A stretch of 64,000 bases of DNA from Thermoflexaceae bacterium (GCA_015075555.1 JABTUD010000001.1:186001-250000); one strand, 5' to 3'. Positions 52,406 to 61,843 are shown, counted from the stretch's first letter. Made by a program: numbers and translations. The notes: generated by a model from the letters alone, not told the origin.

Positions 52406-53577
52406 TGGGCGCGCCACCGCCCGGCCTCCTCGATGGCCTCACGGTGATTAGCCTCGCCCAGCAGTATCCGGGGCCCTACTGCACCATGCTTCTGGCCGAC
52501 CTCGGCGCGGACGTCGTCCTTGTCGAGCGGCCGAACGGTGGTGACCCCGCGCGGGGGATCGGCGGGATGAGCCCGTTCTTCGCCTCCCTCAACCGCAACA
52601 AGCGGAGCGTCGCCCTGGACCTCTCCGCTGAGGAGGGTAAGCTAGTTCTCTGGGACCTCCTGGAGAAGGCCGACGTCCTGGTCGAAGGCTTCAGGCCAGG
52701 GGTCATGGAACGTCTCGGATTCGGTGCGGCAAGTGTCCGGGCGCGTTTTCGCAGTCTCGTCTACGTCTCGATATCCGGCTACGGACAGGATGGCCCGGAC
52801 AGGCTCGTGGCCGGACACGACCTCAGCTACGCCGGACGCGCCGGCGTACTTGCGGCATCGGTTGAGGCAGGCTCGACTGAAGAACACCTGCCGCTTGCGA
52901 TCGCTGACCTCTCCTCCGGTACCTTCGCAGCGTTCGCCATCGTGGCCGGGGTCACACATCGTCACGGGACGGGCGAAGGAGCGTACATTGACCTCTCCAT
53001 GACCGAGGGGCTTGTCTCCTGGATGGGAATCACGCTGGAGCCTCACCTCAACTCCGCTGAGGCAGACCTGCTGCGCACTGGCCGCGAACCCGCCTATGGC
53101 ATCTACCGCTGCGGAGACGGAAAGCTCTTGAGTCTGAGCATCGCATTCGAGGACCACTTCTGGCAGCGCCTCTGCGACACCTTCGATCTCGGCCAGTGGC
53201 GGGCGCTCGGTTCGCCTGAGCGGCGGCAGAAGGCCGGGGCGCTCCGAGAGCTTATCGCCAGCCGGCTGGAATCGGACACGCGCGACCGGTGGATTGCGGC
53301 GCTCACTGCCGCGGACGTACCCTGTGGCGCCGTCTCTTCGCTGGCAGAGGTCACAGAGGACGCCCAGTTCCGTGCCCGGGGGATGTTCCAGGAGGGGCCA
53401 GGTGAGAGTGGCGGTTCGCGCTGGCACGTGGGCTTCCCCTTCTTGATCGAAGGGTCGCGCCCACCCATCCGGCTGCCCGCACCGCAGCTGGGCGAACATA
53501 CACATGATGTGCTTGGCAGGCTGGGCTACGATGCCGGCCGCCTCGCTGCACTGCAGGCGGCCGGAGTGATCAACTGA
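52405..53577 (+). CDS. CaiB/BaiF (family III) CoA-transferase
   Basis: A 390-residue member from ATG 52405, overlapping the flavoprotein stop (TGATG). It has GLLDGLTVISLAQQYPGPY, MLLADLGADVVLVERPNGGD and NRNKRSVALDLSAEEG. The catalytic region is LVAGHDLSYAGRAGVLAAS near residue 140. It ends convergently against the CoA-transferase at 53601. It is the third on the plus strand in this region and is coupled to a flavoprotein rather than to another CoA-transferase. Confidence 0.93.
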   Translation: MGAPPPGLLDGLTVISLAQQYPGPYCTMLLADLGADVVLVERPNGGDPARGIGGMSPFFASLNRNKRSVALDLSAEEGKLVLWDLLEKADVLVEGFRPGVMERLGFGAASVRARFRSLVYVSISGYGQDGPDRLVAGHDLSYAGRAGVLAASVEAGSTEEHLPLAIADLSSGTFAAFAIVAGVTHRHGTGEGAYIDLSMTEGLVSWMGITLEPHLNSAEADLLRTGREPAYGIYRCGDGKLLSLSIAFEDHFWQRLCDTFDLGQWRALGSPERRQKAGALRELIASRLESDTRDRWIAALTAADVPCGAVSSLAEVTEDAQFRARGMFQEGPGESGGSRWHVGFPFLIEGSRPPIRLPAPQLGEHTHDVLGRLGYDAGRLAALQAAGVIN

Positions 53578-53600
53578 CCGAGGGGCACCGCCGGGGCCAC

Positions 53601-54941
53601 CTACGGGGATGCTTGCCTGCTCAGCCGCGCCGCTGCCGCCGCCCCATGCACAACTGCTGATTCATGCAGTTGCCCTATCTTCGTTTCGGTGTAGCCAATC
53701 GAACGCAGCACTTCGTCGGTCTCGTGCCCCGTGGGGGAGGCCGCGGTCCTGATAGACATCGGTGTGCTGCTGAACCGGATAGGGTGCCCGAGCATCTTCA
53801 CGGTACCGACCCAGGGGTCCTCGTATTCAACGACCATCTGGTTCGCTCTGTGGTGTGGGTGGTCAAAGAGCTCCAGCGTGTTGAGCACTCTTCCACACGC
53901 AATGGAGCGCTCATCAAGGAAGGTGATCCACTCATCTGTCGACCGGGAGCGGAAGATCTCCTCGGCCCGTGGTTGCATGGCCGCTGCCCGCTCAAGCGCT
54001 CCCGGCGCGGCCGGGTTGAAGCCTGGTTCGAAACGCGGGTCTCCGAGACTGAGCGCATCATTGAGCCGGCGCTGCTGATTGAGATTCAAGCACCCGATCA
54101 CAACGAAGCCGTCGGCCGTGCGGTAGGCGCGGTAGTAAACGCTGATTGGCACTCCTGTTGCCGCATCAGTTGGAAGCCCGCCAATCCCGGTTGCGCTCGC
54201 CTCGACGATGGTGCCGTAATCGACGGCGCTCTCGGACATAGCCCGAACACCGTGGATGGTCGCATCGCGCCAGTCACGATCGCCATCCTCAACCGCGACC
54301 ATGCGCAGGATGTTCTGAAGGACAACGCCATCGAGCATGGATGTCTGGATGCGCTGACCTTCGCCGGTCCGCTGGCGATGGTGGAGCGCTGCAACCACCC
54401 CGAGTGCGGCGAGACACATCCCCGTGACATCGCCGATAGGCACCGCAGTGGGCGAAGGGAGGTCGCGGTTCCGCCAGTCTGGCACCATGCTCCCACCAAT
54501 GCCCTGCGCGATTATGTCGAATCCCACCCGGTGGCGCTCCGACCCGGCGAAACCCGAGGAGCTGATTTCGCAGTAGACAATTGACGGATTTACGGACGCA
54601 ATGTCTTCGTATTCAAGCTTGAGCCTGGCGGCGACGCCGGGCCGGTAGTTCTGGATGCAGACATCCGCCCGCCGCGCCAAATCGTAGACGATCTCCCGGC
54701 CGGCCTCCGTGGTCAGGTCGATGGAGATGCTGCGCTTGTTGCGGTTGAAGTTGTAGGCGGCCCGCATCCGCCCGGCCCGGTCGAGAGCAGCGGCCGGGTT
54801 GGCATTCGCGACCGAGGGGTCCAGTGGTGGTTCGACGTGGACGATATCCGCGCCCATGTCGCCCAGGAGCATGGTGGAACCCGGGCCAACGAGCTGCTGC
54901 GTGAGGTCGAGGACGAGAATCCCTGCGAGCGGACCGGGCAT
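53601..54941 (-). CDS. CaiB/BaiF (family III) CoA-transferase
   Basis: A 446-residue member from ATG 54941, with GAGGAGG upstream. It has GPLAGILVLDLTQQLVGPGS, MLLGDMGADIVHVEPP and NRNKRSISIDLTTEAG. The catalytic region is HRVGFDIIAQGIGGSMVPD near residue 155. It is the last gene of a minus-strand operon with the acyl-CoA dehydrogenase and a PHP hydrolase, so it probably loads CoA on, or removes it from, the acid handled by the dehydrogenase. Confidence 0.94.
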   Translation of the reverse strand: MPGPLAGILVLDLTQQLVGPGSTMLLGDMGADIVHVEPPLDPSVANANPAAALDRAGRMRAAYNFNRNKRSISIDLTTEAGREIVYDLARRADVCIQNYRPGVAARLKLEYEDIASVNPSIVYCEISSSGFAGSERHRVGFDIIAQGIGGSMVPDWRNRDLPSPTAVPIGDVTGMCLAALGVVAALHHRQRTGEGQRIQTSMLDGVVLQNILRMVAVEDGDRDWRDATIHGVRAMSESAVDYGTIVEASATGIGGLPTDAATGVPISVYYRAYRTADGFVVIGCLNLNQQRRLNDALSLGDPRFEPGFNPAAPGALERAAAMQPRAEEIFRSRSTDEWITFLDERSIACGRVLNTLELFDHPHHRANQMVVEYEDPWVGTVKMLGHPIRFSSTPMSIRTAASPTGHETDEVLRSIGYTETKIGQLHESAVVHGAAAAARLSRQASP

Positions 54942-54968
54942 GACTGTTGACCTCCTCGTATTGACGCC

Positions 54969-56123
54969 CTACCGGTGGAGTAGAGAGCGGGCCACCACCT
55001 GGAACTTCTGCACCTCGGTAGGGCCTTCATAGAGGCGCATCGGCCGGATTCTGTTGTACCAGTGTGCGAATGGCAACTCGGTCGTCACTCCGTAACCGCC
55101 GTGAACCTGGATCGCACGGTCGACAACCCGGGCCACCATCTCGCTGCCTACGAGCTTCACCAGCCCGCTCTCGACGCGTGTGTCCAGTCCCTGGTCGTTC
55201 TTCCAGGCCGCGTCGTAGGTGATAAGGCGCGTGCTGTGGATGTCTATGTAGGAGTCCACGATCATCGCCTGCACGGCCTGCTTGGCGGCGATTGGTTCGC
55301 CGAACAGGACCCGTTGCTTGCTGTAGTTCACCATCATCTCGTAACAGCGGTCGGCAATGCCGACGCACTGGGCGCCGATGTTCATCCGGGCCGTGCTCAG
55401 CCCGCGCTGCGCGAGCCTGAATCCCATCCCGGCCTCGCCCAGTACCTGCGATGGGGGTACCCGGCAGTCCTCGAACAGCAATTCGCAGGGTCCCACCCAG
55501 GGGTCGTTCTTCGCGGCACGCATGATCGGTATCTGGCGGACGACCTTGTAGCCGGGTGTTCCCCGGTCAACAAGGAACACCGTCACACCCCCGTGCTGGC
55601 GCCGCTCGCTATCGGTAACGGCGATGACTAGCACGAAGTCGGCGACATCGGCCCCGGTAATGAAGACCTTTGAGCCGTTGATCACCCAGTCATCGCCATC
55701 CCGGACGGCCCGGGTCTGCATCATGTTCCCCGGGTCCGAGCCGCCGCTGGGCTCAGTCTGAGCAAAGGCCATTCGCTTCTCGCCGCGCAGCACCGGGAAG
55801 AGATACTTCTCCCGTTGCTCACCTTCGCAACCCTCCAGGAACGGTGCGTTCCCGCCGAACTGGATCGGGAACAGGGTGCGGTTGTTCTCCTCGGTAATGG
55901 CGACATTGTCGATGGTGCTCAGTTCCGCCCCGCCGAGCTCCTTTGAGAGGCTGAGGCCCCACAGGCCGAGATCCGTCGCTGCCTTAGTCGCTGCCTTTCG
56001 CTCTTCCTCGGTGATTTCGTTCCCCCTGAGGAAACGCTCCTCCATTGGCATCGCGTATCGCTCCACCAGCTGGCGGACCAGTGCCTTGATCTGCCTCGTG
56101 TGCTCGGGTAGTTCGAAGTCCAT
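54969..56123 (-). CDS. Acyl-CoA dehydrogenase
   Basis: A 384-residue FAD enzyme forming the alpha,beta-double bond of an acyl-CoA. FAD and substrate segments are FAQTEPSGGSDPGNM near residue 120 and WVINGSKVFITGADVAD. The C-terminal domain has QVHGGYGVTTELPFAHWYN and RPMRLYEGPTEVQKFQVVAR, with the catalytic-type glutamate of YEGPTEV. It lies 27 bases upstream of the CoA-transferase and 24 bases after the PHP gene. The substrate chain type cannot be read. Confidence 0.95.
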   Translation of the reverse strand: MDFELPEHTRQIKALVRQLVERYAMPMEERFLRGNEITEEERKAATKAATDLGLWGLSLSKELGGAELSTIDNVAITEENNRTLFPIQFGGNAPFLEGCEGEQREKYLFPVLRGEKRMAFAQTEPSGGSDPGNMMQTRAVRDGDDWVINGSKVFITGADVADFVLVIAVTDSERRQHGGVTVFLVDRGTPGYKVVRQIPIMRAAKNDPWVGPCELLFEDCRVPPSQVLGEAGMGFRLAQRGLSTARMNIGAQCVGIADRCYEMMVNYSKQRVLFGEPIAAKQAVQAMIVDSYIDIHSTRLITYDAAWKNDQGLDTRVESGLVKLVGSEMVARVVDRAIQVHGGYGVTTELPFAHWYNRIRPMRLYEGPTEVQKFQVVARSLLHR

Positions 56124-56147
56124 TGGTGGGGCCTCCTCTCGTTGAAT

Positions 56148-56807
56148 TCAGATGCCGCCGGCTGCCGTTGAGGCCCATTGAGCCGGGCCACCTTCTTGCA
56201 CCCGCGCCCGGAGGAGCATCGCAAGCTCACGGGAGTCCCGGGGCATCACCCTGAACCGGGTGCGCTGGCGGCCGACGTCGCTCGCCACATGTGCATCACT
56301 TCCACCCAGGGCAGGGAGCCCGGTGGCCATGGCGAGGTCCATTGCGAGATCGTTCTCAGCGTCAGTGCAGCCGTTGTTCCATGCCTCAATGCCGTGGACC
56401 TGGCCCCTGTCGACGAGATCGAGGAGTAGCGGGTGGAAGGCGGCATCGAGAAGGTGCCGCCTCCAGTGGTCCAGTTGGCCGCGGAAGGGGTGGGCAAGGA
56501 CGAGTGCGCCACCCAGGTCATACACCTCCGCTGCCAGGCTGGCGAGGCTGCGGCTTCGCGGCGCCTGGTCGACGCCGAAAACAAGGAAATGTCCCTCGGC
56601 TGCCGTCACCTCGATGCCGGCAAGAATGGTCACGCCCGAGCCTGAGTAACGCTCGACCTCGGCGGCGCTCCATAGGCGGTAGTGCTCTGTTACTCCGACC
56701 CCCGCAAGCCCTCGTGCAGCCGCAGTGCGAAGCATCTGCTCCGGGTCCATCGTGCTGTCGAGTGAGCCCAGGCGCGTATGCACGTGAAGGTCGAGCTGGA
56801 ACGTCAT
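56148..56807 (-). CDS. PHP-domain phosphoesterase-like protein
   Basis: A 219-residue PHP protein. The four metal-binding motifs are visible: DLHVHTRLGS near residue 6, VTEHYRLW near 39, VLAHPFRGQ near 104 and GGSDAHVASD near 170. Members hydrolyse phosphoesters with three metal ions. It is the first gene of the operon with the acyl-CoA dehydrogenase. An imperfect TTGAC-N5-GTCAA-type dyad (56830-56844) lies 23 bases before the start. Confidence 0.85.
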   Translation of the reverse strand: MTFQLDLHVHTRLGSLDSTMDPEQMLRTAAARGLAGVGVTEHYRLWSAAEVERYSGSGVTILAGIEVTAAEGHFLVFGVDQAPRSRSLASLAAEVYDLGGALVLAHPFRGQLDHWRRHLLDAAFHPLLLDLVDRGQVHGIEAWNNGCTDAENDLAMDLAMATGLPALGGSDAHVASDVGRQRTRFRVMPRDSRELAMLLRARVQEGGPAQWASTAAGGI

Positions 56808-56829
56808 TCGCAGCGAATCTAGGCGCTGC

Positions 56830-56844
56830 CTGACAGAACGTCAA
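56830..56844. promoter_or_regulatory. Dyad operator candidate upstream of the PHP gene
   Basis: CTGAC-AGAAC-GTCAA has the same half-sites and 5-base spacing as the perfect dyad at 57121-57135 in the same intergenic region. A weaker third version, CTGAC-AGAAT-GCCAG, is at 57100-57114. Confidence 0.45.
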
Positions 56845-57120
56845 GCACTCGTACAATTGTGACGCTTTGCGCACCATGACTCAGCCTGACGGTCAGTTGC
56901 ACAGGCGCGGGCGGCGGGGCAGCCCCCCGGGCAATGGCTGCCGGGGCTGCGCATGCCGGGCAACATCGAGGGCTGCCCCACACTCAGCGTTGGCTGGCGA
57001 GGGATCGGCGGCGATACCGCCTTGTATCGGCCCCGCTGTCACAGGCCGTGTCCGCCGCGACAAGATGCTGGCGTACCTGATGTGCGTTCAGGCGGTGGAC
57101 TGACAGAATGCCAGCGTGGT

Positions 57121-57150
57121 TTGACGACCTGTCAATGGGGGTGCTAGGCT
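57121..57150 (+). promoter_or_regulatory. Promoter with overlapping TTGAC-N5-GTCAA operator
   Basis: The -35 TTGACG (57121-57126) and TAGGCT (57145-57150) are 18 bases apart. The perfect dyad TTGAC-GACCT-GTCAA (57121-57135) covers the -35, as expected of a repressor site. It would drive the enoyl-CoA hydratase gene at 57281. Confidence 0.55.
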
Positions 57151-57280
57151 CCGGCCGTCGTTCAAGGGGTACTTGCTGCAATGCCCCGGTCGCGCTCTGA
57201 CTGAGCTTCGCGGGCCTGCCGGGCCTTAATGCTTCCACTTGACCGGGTCGCCTGACGATTTCGCACAGAAGAGGAGAACG

Positions 57281-58066
57281 ATGAGCTACGAGACGATCCT
57301 GGTGGAAAAGCGCGGCGGCATCGGCTACCTGACGCTGAATCGTCCGGACCGGGCGAACACCATCAACGCCCAGCTGGGCATCGATATCAACGCCGCACTG
57401 GACGATTTCACTTCGGATGGCGAGACCCGTGTCATCATCCTCACCGGCGCCGGCCGGCACTTCTGCGGCGGAGCCGACCTGCGTGACATGGGCCTTCGCT
57501 CGCTCACGCGCCAGCCTTCGGGCCTCAACTTCATGTCTCACATCGAGAACGTCGACCTCCCCGTGATTGCCGCCATCAACGGTGCGGCCATGGGTGGCGG
57601 GTGCGAGATTGCGCTCTGCTGCGACCTTCGCGTGATGTCCGAGGCGGCCCAGATCGGCCTTCCCGAGATACGGTTCGGAGCGCTGCCCGCAGGCGGCGGT
57701 ACCCAGCGCCTGCCGCGCCTGCTCGGCCCCGGGAAAGCGAAGGAGCTGATCTTCACCGGTCTGCCGCTGTCGGCATCAGAAGCACTCGCAATCGGACTCG
57801 TGAATCGCATTGCGCCGCCCGGCCAGCTGATGGCCACCTGCACGGAGATCGCTGGCGTCCTTATGCAGAGAGCTGGCTACGCACTCGCCGCGGCCAAGTT
57901 CCTCATCAACCAGGGGATGCAGACCGACCTCGAAACCGGGCTCAAGCTTGAGCGGCGGATCATCAACAAGATGGCCACGCCGGAGGAAATGGCCGCCGAA
58001 CGGGACCGCGCGGCTGCAACGCAACCCACGTACGCGAACATCTTCAAGGAGAGCACGCGGGCCTGA
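57281..58066 (+). CDS. Enoyl-CoA hydratase/isomerase family protein
   Basis: A 261-residue crotonase-fold protein from ATG 57281, with GAGGAGAACG upstream. It has IGYLTLNRPDRANTINAQLG, VIILTGAGRHFCGGADLRDM (oxyanion region), LPVIAAINGAAMGGGCEIAL near residue 105, and GLPEIRFGALPAGGGTQRLP near 130, where a glutamate typical of hydratases is present. It is divergent from the PHP operon and shares repeated dyads with it, so both may answer to one regulator. Confidence 0.92.
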   Translation: MSYETILVEKRGGIGYLTLNRPDRANTINAQLGIDINAALDDFTSDGETRVIILTGAGRHFCGGADLRDMGLRSLTRQPSGLNFMSHIENVDLPVIAAINGAAMGGGCEIALCCDLRVMSEAAQIGLPEIRFGALPAGGGTQRLPRLLGPGKAKELIFTGLPLSASEALAIGLVNRIAPPGQLMATCTEIAGVLMQRAGYALAAAKFLINQGMQTDLETGLKLERRIINKMATPEEMAAERDRAAATQPTYANIFKESTRA

Positions 58067-58275
58067 GCGGCTCCCCGGCATTCCTCCACCAACACCGCGT
58101 TCCAGGCGCGGCTGGCCCCCCTGCGCCGAACAAAGCGCCACGACCGGGCTCCGAAGCTACCGGGCGACACGCTCGATCCTCGCATGCGCGGGGTCTGAGC
58201 CATCAGACCGGCAGTGGCGCGGCAAATGACCATGCGAGAACAACTCCGGCGGTCAGGTGCCAAGCGAATTCGGCG

Positions 58276-58785
58276 TTAGCCGGCAACACCGATCTGCGAG
58301 ACCTCGTAACCGCCCTCCTCGATCCCGGAAAACGGGACCTGGCGGTCGGGAAGCCCCTTTATAGTTTCGCAGGAGATGGTCGGATGCATGTCGAGGACGC
58401 CATCGAGCTGGCCAATGTAACCGTTAACGAACTTGAACAGCTGGGCATTGTCCTCGAAGTGAACCAGGCAGATGATGTCGCAGTCGCCGAGTGTATGGTA
58501 GACGGCGCTGACCTCCTTGCGGCTGGCAAGCGCCTGGCCAACGGCGTCAATCTTGTTCGCCTCAACTGACACCCGAATAAACGCAGTTACCCAGAGGCCT
58601 ACCTTCGGCGGGTCAGTGACCACCGCAAGCGTGATTACTTTCTCGTTCAGCAAACGTGCCATCCTGGCGCGCACCGTGTTGTGTGAAACGCCAAGCCGGG
58701 TTGCGATGCTCTTGTAACTTGCCCGCACATCTCGAAAGAGCGCGAGGATAATTCGCTTGTCGAGCGCGTCTACTTCGCTTTGCAT
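58276..58785 (-). CDS. Lrp/AsnC-family transcriptional regulator
   Basis: A 169-residue regulator. The N-terminal winged HTH reads LDKRIILALFRDVRASYKSI with ATRLGVSHNTVRARMARLL (residues 8-47), followed by the ligand-binding RAM domain (VTAFIRVSVEANKIDAVGQA, VYHTLGDCDIICLVHFEDNA). It is convergent with the enoyl-CoA hydratase gene. It is the nearest regulator to the CoA-ester region and a fair candidate for controlling it, but Lrp sites are usually looser than the dyads found here. Confidence 0.9.
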   Translation of the reverse strand: MQSEVDALDKRIILALFRDVRASYKSIATRLGVSHNTVRARMARLLNEKVITLAVVTDPPKVGLWVTAFIRVSVEANKIDAVGQALASRKEVSAVYHTLGDCDIICLVHFEDNAQLFKFVNGYIGQLDGVLDMHPTISCETIKGLPDRQVPFSGIEEGGYEVSQIGVAG

Positions 58786-59234
58786 CGGACACCCTTCGCA
58801 TATTGTGGAGCATCGCAGCCGGTACCAGGCCGGCAGCCGGCGGGTACGCTACTCATGGACGCGATAGCACCGGACATTGTGGCATTCGGGCAGCGATAGT
58901 GCCAAATCGTCAGGAAACCCGCGGTCCGAAGCCCGCCAGCCGGTGAGCGTCGGAGGCGTGGGCTACTGCGTTGGCGGCTGGACAGGAGGGTGCCCGAGAA
59001 CCCGGTGGACGTCAGTAGCCCATCCCCGGGTCCTCACAGGCCGTCACGCTCCCTCCCGGGTGGAGCCGAGAGACCCGCGTCGCAAATGGTCACGGCCAGC
59101 GCAGGGCCAGGCCCGTATCAAGGACGCTCCGCGGCCAGTGCCCCGGCTCGCACCGTTTGGGAGCCGGGGGTATGGTTGGCTCCCGTGATCGGCACGACGA
59201 GCGGCTGGACCCCTATCCCCGCAGGAGGCTGCGC
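58786..59234. other. Intergenic region, no gene seen
   Basis: About 450 bases between the divergent Lrp-type gene and the glycosyltransferase-like gene. No protein-coding candidate with a credible start, no tRNA and no strong hairpin were recognised. It probably holds both promoters. Confidence 0.45.
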
Positions 59235-61529
59235 GTGAGGGGCGCCCTCGGGGTACTGAGCCGGACGCGCGCCTGGGGACATCGCCCGGCCGGGCGCTGG
59301 ACGTTGGGTGCGTCGCTGGTCGCTGGCCTCGCGGTCGCGCTGCGGGTCGTATTCTTCATCGGCGTGGTAAACGTTGACCCGTTCACCTACGCCGACGCTG
59401 CTATCAGCATCACGCGAGGCGAGCCTGTCTTCGACCCGGACCTGACCGGCCATGTCTACTACACGCAGTACGTTCGTCTCACGATCATTGCCCCTGCGGC
59501 GCTGCTGTACTGGGCGATCGGGGTCAGCGACATAGCCTCGGCCGCGTTTCCCATCGCACTGTCTGCACTGCTGGCGGTATCAGGATTCTGGTTCGGAACG
59601 AGGGTCGCCGGTGCGGCAGCCGGGGCCGCGACCGGCTTTCTCTTCGCGATCTTCCCCGTCCACGTCGTGAACTCGACGCAGTTCCTGCCGGATGCGCCCC
59701 AGGCGGCATTTGTGGCGCTCAGCGTTCTGCTCTTCCTCAGGATCCTGTGGCTCGATGCCGGCCCACGGGAGAGCATCGGCCTTGCCTTCGTGGCCGGTGC
59801 GAGTCTCGCGCTTGCCTTCTACGCCCGCGGTACTGCCGTCGCTGCTCTTCCTGGACTGGCCGCAGTCACTGCCGCCGCAGCGAAAGCCCGGCGCCGTTGG
59901 TTCGCAGCCGAAGTCGCAGCCGCGGCTGCAGGCGCCGCCACCGTGCTGGTGTCGGCGCAGGTCTTGCTGGTCAGTCTCGGTGCTGGCCCCTTCGAAGACC
60001 TCCGTATCCTTTACGAGCAGACCGGCTCCAACTCACCGTCGGCGACCACCTGGGACTACCTGGACCTGGTCGTGCACGATGCGATGTTCTGGCCCTTCAC
60101 CGCCGCTACCCTCGCCGGCACGCTCTCATGGGCGATGCTCGCCCGGCGTTCACATCGCCAGCTCGCCATCCTCGGGTCGCTGGTTGTTATCTCGCTCGTC
60201 CAGTACGTCTATTTCGAGTTCTTCATGAGCCTTCCCAACGTTGTGACATGGTGGAAAGAGCCGCGTTACATCCTCCCGATGGTGTACACAGGGTTGCCGC
60301 TCGCGGGAGTGGGGCTCGGCTTGCTCTTTACGTCGGCGTCAAGGCGCACCCCGGCCGGGGCGGCGGGAGCCGGCGGCCTGGTGGCATGCACGCTCCTGGT
60401 GGTCAGCGTGGTCCAGGTTGAGCAAGAGCACTCATTCTGGGTCGACGATGACAATCGCTGGGACCTCGTCCAGCGCGACCTCGCCGGCTACATCGAGGGC
60501 CAGCCGGAACGAACCATCTTCGTCTGGAATGACGACTTCGCGCGGCCGCTCTCGTATCGCCTGGGTGGCGCCGGAACCTGGTATGAGCGCCTGGTATCGA
60601 GGGATGCCCGGCTCCAGAGCCGGCTCGGCCCCGGCGGCGAGAGTGCCGCCAGCCCGGGAAGCTACGTTGTGATCCTGGAATCGGAGGGCTGGTGGGCCTC
60701 ACCGGCAGCGCCGGCTGCCCACTGGGAGCGGGTCTGGGGGGGCGAAGGTGCCGCGCTCTACCTGGTGCCGGACCCGGTGCCTGCGAACCGGTTTCCGGCA
60801 CCCCGGCCGCTATCGCCACCCATCTCGCTGGGGCCGGTCGCGCTCACCGCTGCCACGTTGTCGGAGAGCGTGCTTCCGCCGCCCGGGCACCTCGCCATGG
60901 CGCTCAGCTGGAGCGCGCCGCTATCCGAGCCGCTGGCCCTGACCGCTTTCGTCGAATGCGAGGAGAAAGCGGGCCCGGCGACGCGAATCACTCTGCCGGC
61001 AGGCGTGACGGACCTGTCGTCTGATCTGTTTCTGCGGGCGCCTGCCGGGGCAGCAGGAGACTGCATGCTCTCGTTCGGTTCGCCGGCTGGCATTGCCCAT
61101 GACGTCGCTCCGCTCGGCGTGCCGGCCTTCGCCCGCATCGAGGCAGAGGAGATCGGCGCCGCGCCCTGGCGGGTCGTCACCCAGTCATCATTCTCGGGCG
61201 GAGCGGGACTCGTAACAACTGCCGACAGTTCCGCCCTCTCCCTGCCCATCCCCGGCCTGCCCGCTGGCCGCTACTGGATCGATATCCGCATCTGGGCCTA
61301 TGAGGAGGGCGAGGGAGCCGTCGTGGCCGAATTGAACGGCGCGAGGTCAGCCACCGCCACGTGGTCTATGCCGGGCGGCGAACATCCTCGGCCCCTCCGG
61401 ATCACAACGACGGTCGAAACTGCCCTCGCCGGTGACACCCTCGAGCTCTCGTTCATGCGCGGGACGCAGCCTGCGGTGCTCGTCGACGGCATCGCCATCA
61501 GCTCGTACGAGCCACCGCCAGCCGACTGA
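59235..61529 (+). CDS. Membrane glycosyltransferase-like protein (PMT/GT39-like) with C-terminal beta domains
   Basis: About 764 residues from GTG 59235, which has GGAGG six bases upstream. Around eight to ten membrane helices fill the first 400 residues. The loop after TM1 carries NVDPFTYADAAISITRGEPV, where an aspartate-containing motif is expected in lipid-sugar-dependent transferases. The C-terminal 330 residues are extracytoplasmic. They include a carbohydrate-binding-like module (RIEAEEIGAAPWRVVTQSS to VLVDGIAIS). It probably transfers a sugar from a polyprenyl phosphate to an external acceptor. Confidence 0.7.
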   Translation: MRGALGVLSRTRAWGHRPAGRWTLGASLVAGLAVALRVVFFIGVVNVDPFTYADAAISITRGEPVFDPDLTGHVYYTQYVRLTIIAPAALLYWAIGVSDIASAAFPIALSALLAVSGFWFGTRVAGAAAGAATGFLFAIFPVHVVNSTQFLPDAPQAAFVALSVLLFLRILWLDAGPRESIGLAFVAGASLALAFYARGTAVAALPGLAAVTAAAAKARRRWFAAEVAAAAAGAATVLVSAQVLLVSLGAGPFEDLRILYEQTGSNSPSATTWDYLDLVVHDAMFWPFTAATLAGTLSWAMLARRSHRQLAILGSLVVISLVQYVYFEFFMSLPNVVTWWKEPRYILPMVYTGLPLAGVGLGLLFTSASRRTPAGAAGAGGLVACTLLVVSVVQVEQEHSFWVDDDNRWDLVQRDLAGYIEGQPERTIFVWNDDFARPLSYRLGGAGTWYERLVSRDARLQSRLGPGGESAASPGSYVVILESEGWWASPAAPAAHWERVWGGEGAALYLVPDPVPANRFPAPRPLSPPISLGPVALTAATLSESVLPPPGHLAMALSWSAPLSEPLALTAFVECEEKAGPATRITLPAGVTDLSSDLFLRAPAGAAGDCMLSFGSPAGIAHDVAPLGVPAFARIEAEEIGAAPWRVVTQSSFSGGAGLVTTADSSALSLPIPGLPAGRYWIDIRIWAYEEGEGAVVAELNGARSATATWSMPGGEHPRPLRITTTVETALAGDTLELSFMRGTQPAVLVDGIAISSYEPPPAD

Positions 61530-61843
61530 CGGGGGCCGCCACGGCCACGCCCGTCACCGACGGGATGCGGAACCCCGCTGCGTGTGGCCTGCGACAGCGT
61601 CCCCCCAGCGGCTTCACCCGTGCTCGACCACGTGTATTCAGCCGGAGCAGCAGTGCATCCCCCCCGGACCGTCGGTAAATCGCCCACCTGTCACCAACGC
61701 GGCAGCCCGGGGTCTCGCATGCGAGCTACGCAGAATCGAGCGCCCGGGCCCCGGCGGAGGATGCATTGGGCCGGTTGAGCCACGGGTTGGAATGTGCTGG
61801 ATTCTCGCCTACCATTGACTGCGCCTTGCCGGAGGATCGAGAA
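61530..61843. other. Intergenic region, no gene seen
   Basis: About 310 bases between the glycosyltransferase-like gene and the small membrane protein gene on the same strand. No clear terminator or gene was found. Confidence 0.4.
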
